A stretch of DNA of 25,387 nucleotides from an uncultured bacterium (GTDB lineage: Bacteria > Gemmatimonadota > Gemmatimonadetes > Longimicrobiales > RSA9). The notes under the pieces were generated by a model. The model was not told the origin of the DNA, did not search any database, and was given only the letters and a program-made list of their open reading frames with translations. The stretch spans positions 1-25,387 of the forward strand of contig CALBZE010000055.1 of assembly GCA_937889645.1 (NCBI GenBank). Reading direction: 5' to 3'. Positions 1 to 6,788 of the stretch are shown piece after piece (positions within the stretch are counted from its first letter, which is position 1; each line of letters opens with the position of its first letter). The translations under genes and the position numbers were made by a program.

Positions 1-79
1 CCTCCGTCACCTTTTCCGGCTCGACGCCCAGCTCGTTGACGATGATCTCCTTGACGCGTTCCTCAATGTTCTCCGCCAT
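1..79 (-). CDS. acpP: Acyl carrier protein (N-terminal part, cut by the window edge)
   Basis: Only the first 26 codons are present; the gene runs off the left edge. The product begins MAENIEERVKEIIVNELGV and continues with EPEKVTE, which matches helix 1 and the following turn of bacterial acyl carrier protein. The serine that carries 4'-phosphopantetheine (DSL motif) lies outside the window. ACP carries the growing acyl chain through fatty acid synthesis in the cytoplasm. Two ATG codons lie in tandem (82-80 and 79-77) behind a GGAGGGG ribosome binding site at about 85-91. The second has the better spacing (about 6 bases) and is used here. It follows fabG by about 20 bases, the usual fabD-fabG-acpP order. 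Identification rests on the N-terminal match and position. Confidence 0.9.
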   Translation of the reverse strand, partial: MAENIEERVKEIIVNELGVEPEKVTE

Positions 80-99
80 CATGCCCCTCCAGTTGGGTG

Positions 100-861
100 T
101 CACATGACCATACCGCCATCCACCACGATCACCTGGCCGGTGATGTACGAAGCACCCGGGCCGGCCAGGAATCGAACCACCGCCGCGATGTCGTCCGGCG
201 TGCCGAGCCGCCCCAGCGGGATCGCGCCCGCCAGCTCCGCCCGCGCCGCCTCCGTCATCGCGGCCGTCATGTCGGTCTCGATGAAGCCCGGCGCCACCGC
301 GTTGCACTGAATGCCGCGCGACGCCAGCTCCTTCGCCACAGACTTGGTCAAGCCGATCAGCCCCGCCTTCGACGCGGCGTAGTTGGCCTGACCCTTGTTC
401 CCCATGATCCCGACGACGCTCGTGATGTTGATGATGCGCCCCTCCCGGCGACGCATCATCCCGCGAGCCGCCGCGCGAATCGTGTTGAACGCGCCCTTCA
501 GGTTCGTGTCGAGGACGCGGTCCCAGTCCTCGTCGCTCAGGCGCACGAGCAGGTTGTCCTCCGTAACGCCGGCGTTGTTGACCAGGACGTCGAGCGACCC
601 GAAATCCTCTTCCACGCTCTTGACGAGCGCGTCGACCGCGGCGGCGTCCGCAACGTCGCACGCATACCCGCGGTGGCCCTCGCCCTCCAGGCTCGACGCC
701 ACTTCCTGCGCGCGATCCGCGCTCCGCGCGACCACCGCGACGCGCGCACCGCCCCGAGCCAGGTGCTCCGCGATCGCACGTCCGATCCCCCGGCTGCCGC
801 CCGTGACGACGGCGACCTTTCCAGCCAGTTCGCGACTGTTCTCCACCACTCCTCCGCTCAC
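100..861 (-). CDS. fabG: 3-oxoacyl-[acyl-carrier-protein] reductase FabG
   Basis: Reduces 3-oxoacyl-ACP to 3-hydroxyacyl-ACP with NADPH, the first reduction of each elongation cycle. It is a 253-residue short-chain dehydrogenase. The Rossmann glycine motif TGGSRGIG is at residues 20-27, NNAG at 95-98, and the catalytic tetrad is N120, S148, Y161 and K165 (YAASK). The C-terminus GQVIVVDGGMVM is typical of FabG. The 861 start is a GTG whose bases overlap the fabD stop (GTGA). The start is uncertain: a GGAGGA motif inside the reading frame (851-856) sits just before two GTG codons at 849 and 846, and FabG proteins usually begin only about six residues before the first beta strand. Neighbours fabD and acpP make the function secure. 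Confidence 0.96.
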   Translation of the reverse strand: MSGGVVENSRELAGKVAVVTGGSRGIGRAIAEHLARGGARVAVVARSADRAQEVASSLEGEGHRGYACDVADAAAVDALVKSVEEDFGSLDVLVNNAGVTEDNLLVRLSDEDWDRVLDTNLKGAFNTIRAAARGMMRRREGRIINITSVVGIMGNKGQANYAASKAGLIGLTKSVAKELASRGIQCNAVAPGFIETDMTAAMTEAARAELAGAIPLGRLGTPDDIAAVVRFLAGPGASYITGQVIVVDGGMVM

Positions 862-1781
862 GATTGCAGGAACGCCTCGATCTCGTCCGCGGTCCCCAGC
901 GTCACGGCCTCGGCGCCGCGTTCGATCCGCTTGAGGAGTCCGCTCAGAACCGACCCGGGCCCGAGCTCCATGAACCGGCCCACGCCCGCGTCGAGAATGG
1001 TCCTCATACAGGAGGTCCAGCGAACCGGCGAGGTGAGCTGCCGGATCAGGAGCTGCCGCGCCGTCGTCACGTCATCGACCGGCTCCGCCGTCACATTGGA
1101 GACGACCGGGAACGCCGGCCGCTCCAGCGCGATCGCACCGAGCCGCTCGGCCAGCCCCGATTCCGCCACCGCCATGAGGGGCGAATGGAACGCGCCCGAC
1201 ACGTTGAGCTGCACCGCCCTGCGCGCGCCCGCGGCCTTCGCGAGCTCGACCGCCCGCGACACCGCCGCGACATCGCCGCTGATCACGAGCTGCCCCGGCG
1301 AGTTGTAGTTCGCCGGAACGCAGACCTCGGTCTCGGTCGACGCCTCCCGGCAGACTCGCTCGACGACGTCGTCGTCGAGGCCCAGGATCGCGGCCATCGT
1401 CCCCGGGCGCGCTTCGCCGCTCCGGTACATCAGCTCGCCACGCAGCCGAACGGTGCGCACGGCGTCGTCAAAACGCAAGGCCCCGGCGGCAACGTACGCG
1501 CTGAATTCGCCCAGCGAGTGCCCCGCCGCGTACGCAACCTCGCCCAGTCGCGACGCGACAATGCGGTGGACCGCCACCGAGTGCGTCAGGATGGCCGGCT
1601 GCGCGTTGAGTGTGGCCGTCAGCTCTTCCTCCGGCCCCTCCCACATGATCCGCGAGAGCGGCAGGCCGAGAGCGTCGTCGGCCTCCTCGAAGACGGCGCG
1701 GGCCTCCGGGAACCGCTCGGCCAGGTCCCGGCCCATCCCGACGAACTGTGATCCCTGTCCTGGAAAGAGAAGCGCTACCAT
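858..1781 (-). CDS. fabD: Malonyl-CoA:ACP transacylase FabD
   Basis: Transfers malonyl from CoA to ACP, supplying the extender unit for fatty acid synthesis. The 307-residue protein opens with the family signature LLFPGQGSQFVGMG. It has the nucleophile elbow GHSLGEFSAY with catalytic S89, the conserved R114, and the catalytic H199 in GAFHSPLM. The C-terminal MELGPGSVLSGLLKRI is also typical. Length is normal. The ATG at 1781 lies inside the end of fabH (7-base overlap) and has no clear Shine-Dalgarno sequence, so translation is probably coupled to fabH. The end overlaps fabG. No odd features are seen. Confidence 0.97.
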   Translation of the reverse strand: MVALLFPGQGSQFVGMGRDLAERFPEARAVFEEADDALGLPLSRIMWEGPEEELTATLNAQPAILTHSVAVHRIVASRLGEVAYAAGHSLGEFSAYVAAGALRFDDAVRTVRLRGELMYRSGEARPGTMAAILGLDDDVVERVCREASTETEVCVPANYNSPGQLVISGDVAAVSRAVELAKAAGARRAVQLNVSGAFHSPLMAVAESGLAERLGAIALERPAFPVVSNVTAEPVDDVTTARQLLIRQLTSPVRWTSCMRTILDAGVGRFMELGPGSVLSGLLKRIERGAEAVTLGTADEIEAFLQS

Positions 1782-2767
1782 CGCATTACGGAGGAGGCCC
1801 AGGTGAACCCGGCGCCGAACGCGACCATGAGGATGTTGTCGCCCGGCTTGACCCGCCCCTGCTCGATCGCTTCGTCGAGGGCGATCGGGAGCGTCGCCGA
1901 ACTCATGTTCCCGTAGCGGTCCACGTTCACGTAGACCTTGTCCATGGGGATGTTCGCGTACTTCGCCGTCGCCTCGATGATCCGGATGTTCGCCTGGTGA
2001 GGGATGAGGAGATCGATGTCCTCACCGGTCAGCCCGGCGCGTTGGAGCGCCTGGTCGGCAGCCTCCGCCATCGACCGGACCGCCGCCTTGAAGACCTCGC
2101 GCCCGGCCATCTTGACCAGGTGCGAGCGCTCCTCGAGGACCTTCTCGTCGAAGGGGACCTTGGCGCCGCCGCCCGGCCGCCACAGCAGCTCGGCCAGCGT
2201 ACCGTCGGAACGCATGAAGCTCGAGACAACGCCGCGGCCGTTCTCGCTACGCTTGACGACCGCCGCGCCCGCACCGTCACCGAAGAGCACGCACGTCGCG
2301 CGGTCGGTCCAGTCGACGATCGCGCTCATCTTCTCCGTGGACACGACCAACGCGATCTCGCCGCGACCCGCCGCGAGGTACCCCTCGGCCACGTTCAGCG
2401 CGTAGAGGAAGCCCGAGCACGCGGCCTCGATGTCGAACGCCGCCGCGTTCGACGCGCCGAGCAGCGCCTGGACGTCGCAGGCCGTCGAAGGGAGCAAGCG
2501 GTCCGGCGTCGCCGTCGACACCACGATCAGGTCCACCTCGCCCGGCTTGACGTCCGCCCGCTCCATCGCGATCCGCGCCGCCTCGGCGCCCATCTCGGCG
2601 GCGCCCATCTCGCCGCACGCGATGCGGCGCTCACGGATCCCCGTCCGCTCCCGGATCCACTCGTCCGACGTATCGACGAGCCGCTCGAGATCCGTGTTCG
2701 TGACCACCCGGTCCGGAAGGAATCGACCGGTGCTCACGATCTCCACAAGCGGCGTCGGCTTCCTCAT
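1775..2767 (-). CDS. fabH: Beta-ketoacyl-ACP synthase III FabH
   Basis: Condenses acetyl-CoA or a branched primer with malonyl-ACP to start fatty acid chains. The 330-residue thiolase-fold enzyme has the full catalytic triad: C117 in EAACSGF, H257 in IPHQANIRI and N287 in YGNMSSAT. The DEWIRERTGIRERRI segment and the GDGAGA loop are also typical. The ATG at 2767 has a good ribosome binding site (GGAGGG, 4-5 bases upstream) and overlaps the plsX stop as ATGA. Whether it prefers acetyl-CoA or branched-chain primers cannot be told from the residues I can see. Confidence 0.97.
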   Translation of the reverse strand: MRKPTPLVEIVSTGRFLPDRVVTNTDLERLVDTSDEWIRERTGIRERRIACGEMGAAEMGAEAARIAMERADVKPGEVDLIVVSTATPDRLLPSTACDVQALLGASNAAAFDIEAACSGFLYALNVAEGYLAAGRGEIALVVSTEKMSAIVDWTDRATCVLFGDGAGAAVVKRSENGRGVVSSFMRSDGTLAELLWRPGGGAKVPFDEKVLEERSHLVKMAGREVFKAAVRSMAEAADQALQRAGLTGEDIDLLIPHQANIRIIEATAKYANIPMDKVYVNVDRYGNMSSATLPIALDEAIEQGRVKPGDNILMVAFGAGFTWASSVMRW

Positions 2768-3798
2768 GCACCCTCCGCCAGTCGGCCCATCGTGGGCTCG
2801 ACGGATTCCCCGCCATTCACCGGCGGGACTGTCAGTTCCCGGCTCATGTGCCCGACCATGTCGGTCGATACCGCCCGAATCGCCACCCGGATCGCGTTCT
2901 TGATCGCCCGCGGCGGCGAGCCGCCGTGGCAGATGATCGAGATCCCCTGGACGCCGAGCAGCGGCGCACCGCCGTACTCCGTGTAATCCAGTGCCGCGAA
3001 GACGTCCCGCAGATCCATCTGCGCGCCGGACTTCGCCTGCTCGCGCTTCAGTATCTGCGTGAAGAATGCGGCGATCGACTCGTAGAACTTGAGCAGGACG
3101 TTCCCGACGAACCCGTCCGCCACCACGACGTCGCAGACGCCCGTGATGATGTCCCGCCCCTCGATGTTGCCGACGAAGTTCAGCCCCGGCTGCTTCTTGA
3201 GCAGACCGTGCGCTTCGACCGCCAGCTCATCCCCCTTCTCGGGCTCTTCCCCGATGTTCAGCAGCCCGACCCGGGGGTTGGGGCGCCGAAGCACATCGTG
3301 GGCGTAGATTGCACCCAGCCGCGCGAATTGCACCAGATGGTGCGGCTTGCTGTCGACGTTCGCTCCCGCGTCCACCAGCACGACCGGCTCTCGTGCCGTC
3401 GGCAGCGTCGTCGCCACCGGCGGTCGGTCCACGCCGGGCAGCGGCCGCAGGATCAAGAGCGACGCCGCCATCACCGCGCCGGTCGACCCGGCGCTGACGA
3501 ACGCGTCCGCCTCGCCTGTCTTCTGCAGCCCCAGGCCGACGACGATCGACGAGTCCGGCTTCCGCCGCACCGCCGCGACCGGAGACTCTCCCTGCTCGAT
3601 CCGCTGCGGGGCGTGCACGATCTCCAGCCGATCACGCGGCACCCCGGGATGCCGATCGAGTTCCGCCTCGATCCGCTCCCGGTTCCCGACCAGGATCAGC
3701 GTGAAATCGTCAGGCAGCTCGCGCAGCGCCTGGACTGCACCTTCCACCTCGATCGCCGGGTGACGGTCGGTCCCCATGGCGTCCAGCGCGATGCGCAC
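2764..3798 (-). CDS. plsX: Phosphate acyltransferase PlsX
   Basis: Makes acyl-phosphate from acyl-ACP, the acyl donor for PlsY in glycerophospholipid synthesis; it is a peripheral membrane enzyme. The 344-residue sequence begins MRIALDAMGTDRHP, equivalent to the family's DAMGGDxxP but with Thr at the second Gly. It continues with FVSAGSTGAVMAAS, VLVDAGANVDSKP, VGLLNIGEEPEKG and VVADGFVGNVLLK, all PlsX hallmarks. The start is GTG at 3798 with a strong AAGGGGGAA ribosome binding site. It lies 12 bases after rpmF and overlaps fabH by four bases. The rpmF-plsX-fabH order is widely conserved. The final 25 residues (about PPVNGGESVEPTMGRLAEGA) are a poorly conserved tail. Confidence 0.96.
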   Translation of the reverse strand: MRIALDAMGTDRHPAIEVEGAVQALRELPDDFTLILVGNRERIEAELDRHPGVPRDRLEIVHAPQRIEQGESPVAAVRRKPDSSIVVGLGLQKTGEADAFVSAGSTGAVMAASLLILRPLPGVDRPPVATTLPTAREPVVLVDAGANVDSKPHHLVQFARLGAIYAHDVLRRPNPRVGLLNIGEEPEKGDELAVEAHGLLKKQPGLNFVGNIEGRDIITGVCDVVVADGFVGNVLLKFYESIAAFFTQILKREQAKSGAQMDLRDVFAALDYTEYGGAPLLGVQGISIICHGGSPPRAIKNAIRVAIRAVSTDMVGHMSRELTVPPVNGGESVEPTMGRLAEGA

Positions 3799-3810
3799 GC
3801 TCTTTCCCCC

Positions 3811-3993
3811 TTAGATCTGCTCGACTTCTACGACCTGGGCGTCCTTGTACGTCCCGCAGCTCGGGCACACCCGGTGGGGCAGCTTCGGATCGCCGCACCG
3901 CGGGCACGGCGTCAGGCCCGGCACCTCCGCCTTGTGGTGGGTGCGCCGCTTACGCTTCCGCTGCTTCGACACCCTTTTCTTAGGAACAGCCAT
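3811..3993 (-). CDS. rpmF: 50S ribosomal protein L32
   Basis: A 60-residue ribosomal protein of the large subunit. It begins MAVPKKRVSKQRKRKRRTHH, the classical L32 N-terminus. It then has a zinc ribbon with two CxxC pairs (C30/C33 in CPRC and C43/C46 in CPSC), so this is the zinc-binding form and not the cysteine-free paralogue that some bacteria induce in zinc starvation. The ATG at 3993 has a GGGAGG ribosome binding site five bases upstream. It sits 15 bases after the DUF177 gene and 12 bases before plsX, the standard arrangement. Confidence 0.97.
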   Translation of the reverse strand: MAVPKKRVSKQRKRKRRTHHKAEVPGLTPCPRCGDPKLPHRVCPSCGTYKDAQVVEVEQI

Positions 3994-4008
3994 CTCGCCT
4001 CCCTCGAC

Positions 4009-4518
4009 TCAGTCGAACTTCAACTTCCGCAGCGCCGCCCACCGCTCGTCCGTCTCGTCCACGCTGCAGCGGCACTCCTCTTCGTTCAGATTCGCGCCGC
4101 AGCGCGGACACAGACCCCGACACGCGCTCCGGCACACCGCATACTTCGGCACGGCCAGCATCGCCTGCTCCCGCACCGCCGGCGCCAGATCGAGCTCCCG
4201 CTCGTGGGAGGAGAAGGTGTAGACCTCCTCCTCCTCGGCCTCCGCCGGATCCAGGTCCGGGCGGAACAGGGCGGACACCGGTTCGTCGACCTCGACCGTC
4301 ACCGGGATCAGGCAGCGGCGGCACTCCAGCCCGGCCGCGCCCGCCAGACGACCTCGCACCAGGACGTCGTCTCCGACCTGCTGGACCTCCAGCCGTACTG
4401 CCATCGGCCTCAGGAGCTCCACCCCGGTGCCCTCCCACAGCGGATCGTCGGGCGGCAGATCCTCGGCGATCTCGACCCGCCTCACGCGCTGCAGGTGGCC
4501 CAGATCGACTTTCAGCAT
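4009..4518 (-). CDS. yceD: DUF177 / YceD-family protein (large-subunit rRNA accumulation protein)
   Basis: A 169-residue DUF177 protein. Members of this family nearly always precede rpmF, as here, and E. coli YceD and its plant relatives are reported to be needed for 23S rRNA accumulation. Visible features are the CRRCL motif (C66, C69) and a second cysteine cluster (C129, C133, C137, C140, C149, C151) in the family pattern CxxxCxGLCPxCGxNLNxxxCxC, followed by the C-terminal DERWAALRKLKF. The cysteines suggest metal binding, which is inference. The ATG at 4518 lacks a convincing Shine-Dalgarno sequence. It follows ndk by 33 bases. The symbol is applied by family and context. Confidence 0.9.
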   Translation of the reverse strand: MLKVDLGHLQRVRRVEIAEDLPPDDPLWEGTGVELLRPMAVRLEVQQVGDDVLVRGRLAGAAGLECRRCLIPVTVEVDEPVSALFRPDLDPAEAEEEEVYTFSSHERELDLAPAVREQAMLAVPKYAVCRSACRGLCPRCGANLNEEECRCSVDETDERWAALRKLKFD

Positions 4519-4551
4519 AATCGTGAAAGATCGCGAAATGCCGAGGCGATG

Positions 4552-4989
4552 TCAACCGAGCGGATTCTCTCCGGTCTCGAGGACATCGCTGCCGGCGAAG
4601 AAGAAGGCGGCCTCGCGACGCGCCGTCTCCGGCGCGTCCGACGCGTGGATCGCGTTCCTCTCCTTCGACTCGGCGTACAGCGCCCTCACGGTGCCGGGCG
4701 CCGCCTCGGCCGGGTCGGTCGCGCCGATGACCTCACGCAGCCCCGCGACCGCGTTCTCGCGCTCGAGGAGGACCGGGACGACGGGCCCCGAAGTCATGAA
4801 TCGAACCAGGCTCTCGTAGAACGGCCGCTCGCGGTGCACGGCGTAGAACTCGCGCGCCTGCGCCTCCGTGAGGCGGAGCATGCGGAGTCCGCGAATGCGG
4901 AAGCCCTTGTCTTCAAGGTGCGCCAGGATCTTGCCCGTGAGGCCGCGCGCGACGGCGTCCGGCTTGACGATCGCAAGTGTGAATTCCAT
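4552..4989 (-). CDS. ndk: Nucleoside diphosphate kinase
   Basis: Exchanges gamma-phosphates between ATP and other NDPs through a phosphohistidine. The 145-residue protein starts MEFTLAIVKPDAV with the nucleotide-binding K9. It carries the catalytic H115 in the signature RNAIHASD (family pattern NxxHxSD). Length is normal for a bacterial NDK. The frame stays open upstream, but the ATG at 4989 is the only start that gives the canonical N-terminus. It lies five bases after the EIIA-CBS gene and has only a weak ribosome binding site, so coupling is likely. Placement near sucCD makes sense because succinyl-CoA synthetase and NDK together balance ATP and GTP pools; that link is inference from context. 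Confidence 0.96.
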   Translation of the reverse strand: MEFTLAIVKPDAVARGLTGKILAHLEDKGFRIRGLRMLRLTEAQAREFYAVHRERPFYESLVRFMTSGPVVPVLLERENAVAGLREVIGATDPAEAAPGTVRALYAESKERNAIHASDAPETARREAAFFFAGSDVLETGENPLG

Positions 4990-4994
4990 AGAGC

Positions 4995-5873
4995 TCAGCG
5001 TCCGAAGAGTTTGCGTATGATGTCGCCGCGGGTCAGGAACCCGGTGAGCTTCCCTTCGCTGACCACCGGGAACTGCTCCACGTCTTTGTTGATCATGGTG
5101 TTCGCGACCTCGTCGACGCCCATGTCCTCGGAGATGCAGAGGACGGAGCGGCTCATGATGTCGCGGATCTTGAGCTGGCGGAGCCCCTCGTCGGCGACCG
5201 CCTCGCCCCCCGCCCTCGGGATCTGGGGCAGGAGCGCCCGCATGATGTCCCACTCGGAGACGATACCGAGGACTTCGCGCTTCTCGCCGACGACCGGGAG
5301 CGCCCGCACCCGGTGGCGAACCATGAGATCGACGGCGTCGCGCACGGAAGTCTCCGGCGAGACGGCATCGACCCTGTGGCTCATGATGTCGCGTACCGTG
5401 AGCCGGGGTTGAACGCGGATCTCGCTCAGTTCCGGGAGCGCGAGCACGTCGTCGGGCGACCGGGCGGCGGCGATCCGGTCCACGACGCCCGGGGACTTGA
5501 AGAGTCGTGCCAGCGCCGAGGCGGCCTGGAGGTAGAGCGTCGCCGCCTCCGGCGGCGCCAGGATGAGGACGACGACGCGCGGACGGATGTCGAGCCCGGC
5601 GTCGAACGCGTCGAGGGGCTCGGCCGCCACGCCGAGCATGACGACCAGCCGCTCGACCCCGTCGGTGCGAAAGTGCGGGAGCACGACCCGTTCGCCGACG
5701 GCGACGACGTCGCGCAGCCGCGCCTCCGTGAGACGCTTCTCGAGGGCGGCGGGATCGCGGACCTCGCCGCCCTCGACGAGCGCGTCGACGAGCTCGGTCA
5801 GTGCCTCGCGGAGCGTCGTCGCCTCGAGCGGCACGCGAACGTGCTCACGTGGTAGCAGCTCTCTGAGTTCCAT
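4995..5873 (-). CDS. PTS EIIA-like domain fused to a CBS-domain pair
   Basis: A 292-residue fusion. Residues 1 to about 150 resemble the EIIA type-2 (PtsN-like) fold: LREALTELVDALVEGG, then VVAVGERVVLPHFRT with a histidine (H67) at the phosphorylation position, then VVVLILAPPEAATLYLQAAS. The usual PHG is PHF here. Residues 160-216 and 235-292 are two CBS domains, each starting with (R)DIM and ending with a GIVSEWDIM or GFLTRGDII strand-helix. Such pairs (Bateman modules) usually bind adenine nucleotides. No membrane segment and no EIIB or EIIC domain is present, so a regulatory role is more likely than sugar transport. It lies between sucD (30 bases) and ndk (5 bases). Partner and target cannot be read from the sequence. 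Confidence 0.85.
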   Translation of the reverse strand: MELRELLPREHVRVPLEATTLREALTELVDALVEGGEVRDPAALEKRLTEARLRDVVAVGERVVLPHFRTDGVERLVVMLGVAAEPLDAFDAGLDIRPRVVVLILAPPEAATLYLQAASALARLFKSPGVVDRIAAARSPDDVLALPELSEIRVQPRLTVRDIMSHRVDAVSPETSVRDAVDLMVRHRVRALPVVGEKREVLGIVSEWDIMRALLPQIPRAGGEAVADEGLRQLKIRDIMSRSVLCISEDMGVDEVANTMINKDVEQFPVVSEGKLTGFLTRGDIIRKLFGR

Positions 5874-5888
5874 GCGCTCGCGCTCGAT

Positions 5889-5903
5889 CCGGCCGCAGGC
5901 CGG
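5889..5903 (-). other. Short GC hairpin directly after the sucD stop
   Basis: CCGGCC, loop GCA, GGCCGG: a perfect 6-bp stem starting at the base after the sucD stop codon. No T-run follows in the direction of transcription, so it is not a standard intrinsic terminator. It could pause transcription, protect the upstream mRNA end, or be chance in GC-rich DNA. Confidence 0.35.
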
Positions 5904-6785
5904 TCAGAGCACCTCGCGGATGAGGCCGACGATGTCCGACGGCTTGCGGGCGACGCCGATCCCGTTCGCCTTGAACGTCTCGATCTTCTCCTCGGCGGTC
6001 CCGGCCGACCCGCTGATGATCGCGCCGGCGTGCCCCATGCGGCGGCCGGGCGGCGCGGTCTGCCCCGCGATGAAGCCGACGACGGGCTTGCTGAGGTTCC
6101 GCGCGACGTACTCCGCAGCCTCCTGCTCCGCGGTCCCGCCGATCTCGCCGATCATCACGATCGCCTTCGTCTCCGGATCCGCCTCGAACGCGGCAAGGCA
6201 GTCGATGAAGTTCGTGCCGATGATCGGGTCGCCGCCGATCCCGACGCACGTGCTCTGCCCGATCCCGGCGTTGGTGAGCTGGAAGACGACCTCATAGGTG
6301 AGCGTCCCCGAGCGCGAGACGACGCCGATCGGCCCGGGCGTCGCGATGTGACCCGGCATGATCCCGACCTTCGACTTCCCCGGCGCGAGCAGCCCGGGGC
6401 AGTTGGGACCGAGCAGGCGCGCGCCCTTCTCCTTGACGAACGGGTAGACCCGCGTCATGTCGAGCACCGGGATCCCCTCGGTGATCGCGACGATGAACGG
6501 GACGCCCGCATCCGCCGCTTCCATGATCGCGTCGGCAGCGAAGGCCGGCGGCACGTAGATCACGGTCGCGTTGGCGCCCGTCTCCCGGACCGCCTGCTCC
6601 ATCGTGTCGAAGATCGGCACCGCCTTGCCGTTCGGGCCCTCGAACTTCTGCCCGCCCTTCCCCGGCGTCACGCCGCCGACGACCTGCGTGCCGTACTCCA
6701 TCATCTGCCGGGCGTGGAACGAGCCGTCCCGCCCGGTGATCCCCTGAACCAGAAGCCTGGTGTTCTCGTCAATGAAGATCGACAT
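5904..6785 (-). CDS. sucD: Succinyl-CoA synthetase (ADP/GDP-forming), alpha subunit
   Basis: Forms the catalytic complex with SucC that converts succinyl-CoA plus NDP and phosphate to succinate, CoA and NTP, the substrate-level phosphorylation step of the TCA cycle. The 293-residue subunit has the N-terminal CoA-binding segment (VQGITGRDGSFHA), LLGPNCPGLL, GPIGVVSRSGTLTYE, and the phosphorylated active-site H252 in GRRMGHAGAII. Length is normal. The ATG at 6785 follows the sucC stop by three bases, with GGGGAAG upstream. NTP specificity is set mainly in the beta subunit. Confidence 0.97.
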   Translation of the reverse strand: MSIFIDENTRLLVQGITGRDGSFHARQMMEYGTQVVGGVTPGKGGQKFEGPNGKAVPIFDTMEQAVRETGANATVIYVPPAFAADAIMEAADAGVPFIVAITEGIPVLDMTRVYPFVKEKGARLLGPNCPGLLAPGKSKVGIMPGHIATPGPIGVVSRSGTLTYEVVFQLTNAGIGQSTCVGIGGDPIIGTNFIDCLAAFEADPETKAIVMIGEIGGTAEQEAAEYVARNLSKPVVGFIAGQTAPPGRRMGHAGAIISGSAGTAEEKIETFKANGIGVARKPSDIVGLIREVL

Positions 6786-6788
6786 GGC

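Noticed and set aside
4519..4551. A possible promoter before the DUF177 gene (GATTAT close to the ATG)
   Set aside because: There is no -35 match at a proper distance, and the gap is only 33 bases; I could not support it.
2848..5412. An open plus-strand frame of 854 codons opposite plsX, rpmF, DUF177, ndk and the EIIA-CBS gene
   Set aside because: It crosses five real genes and their gaps, has the same Arg/His/Asp-rich composition, and shows no motif or plausible translation start.
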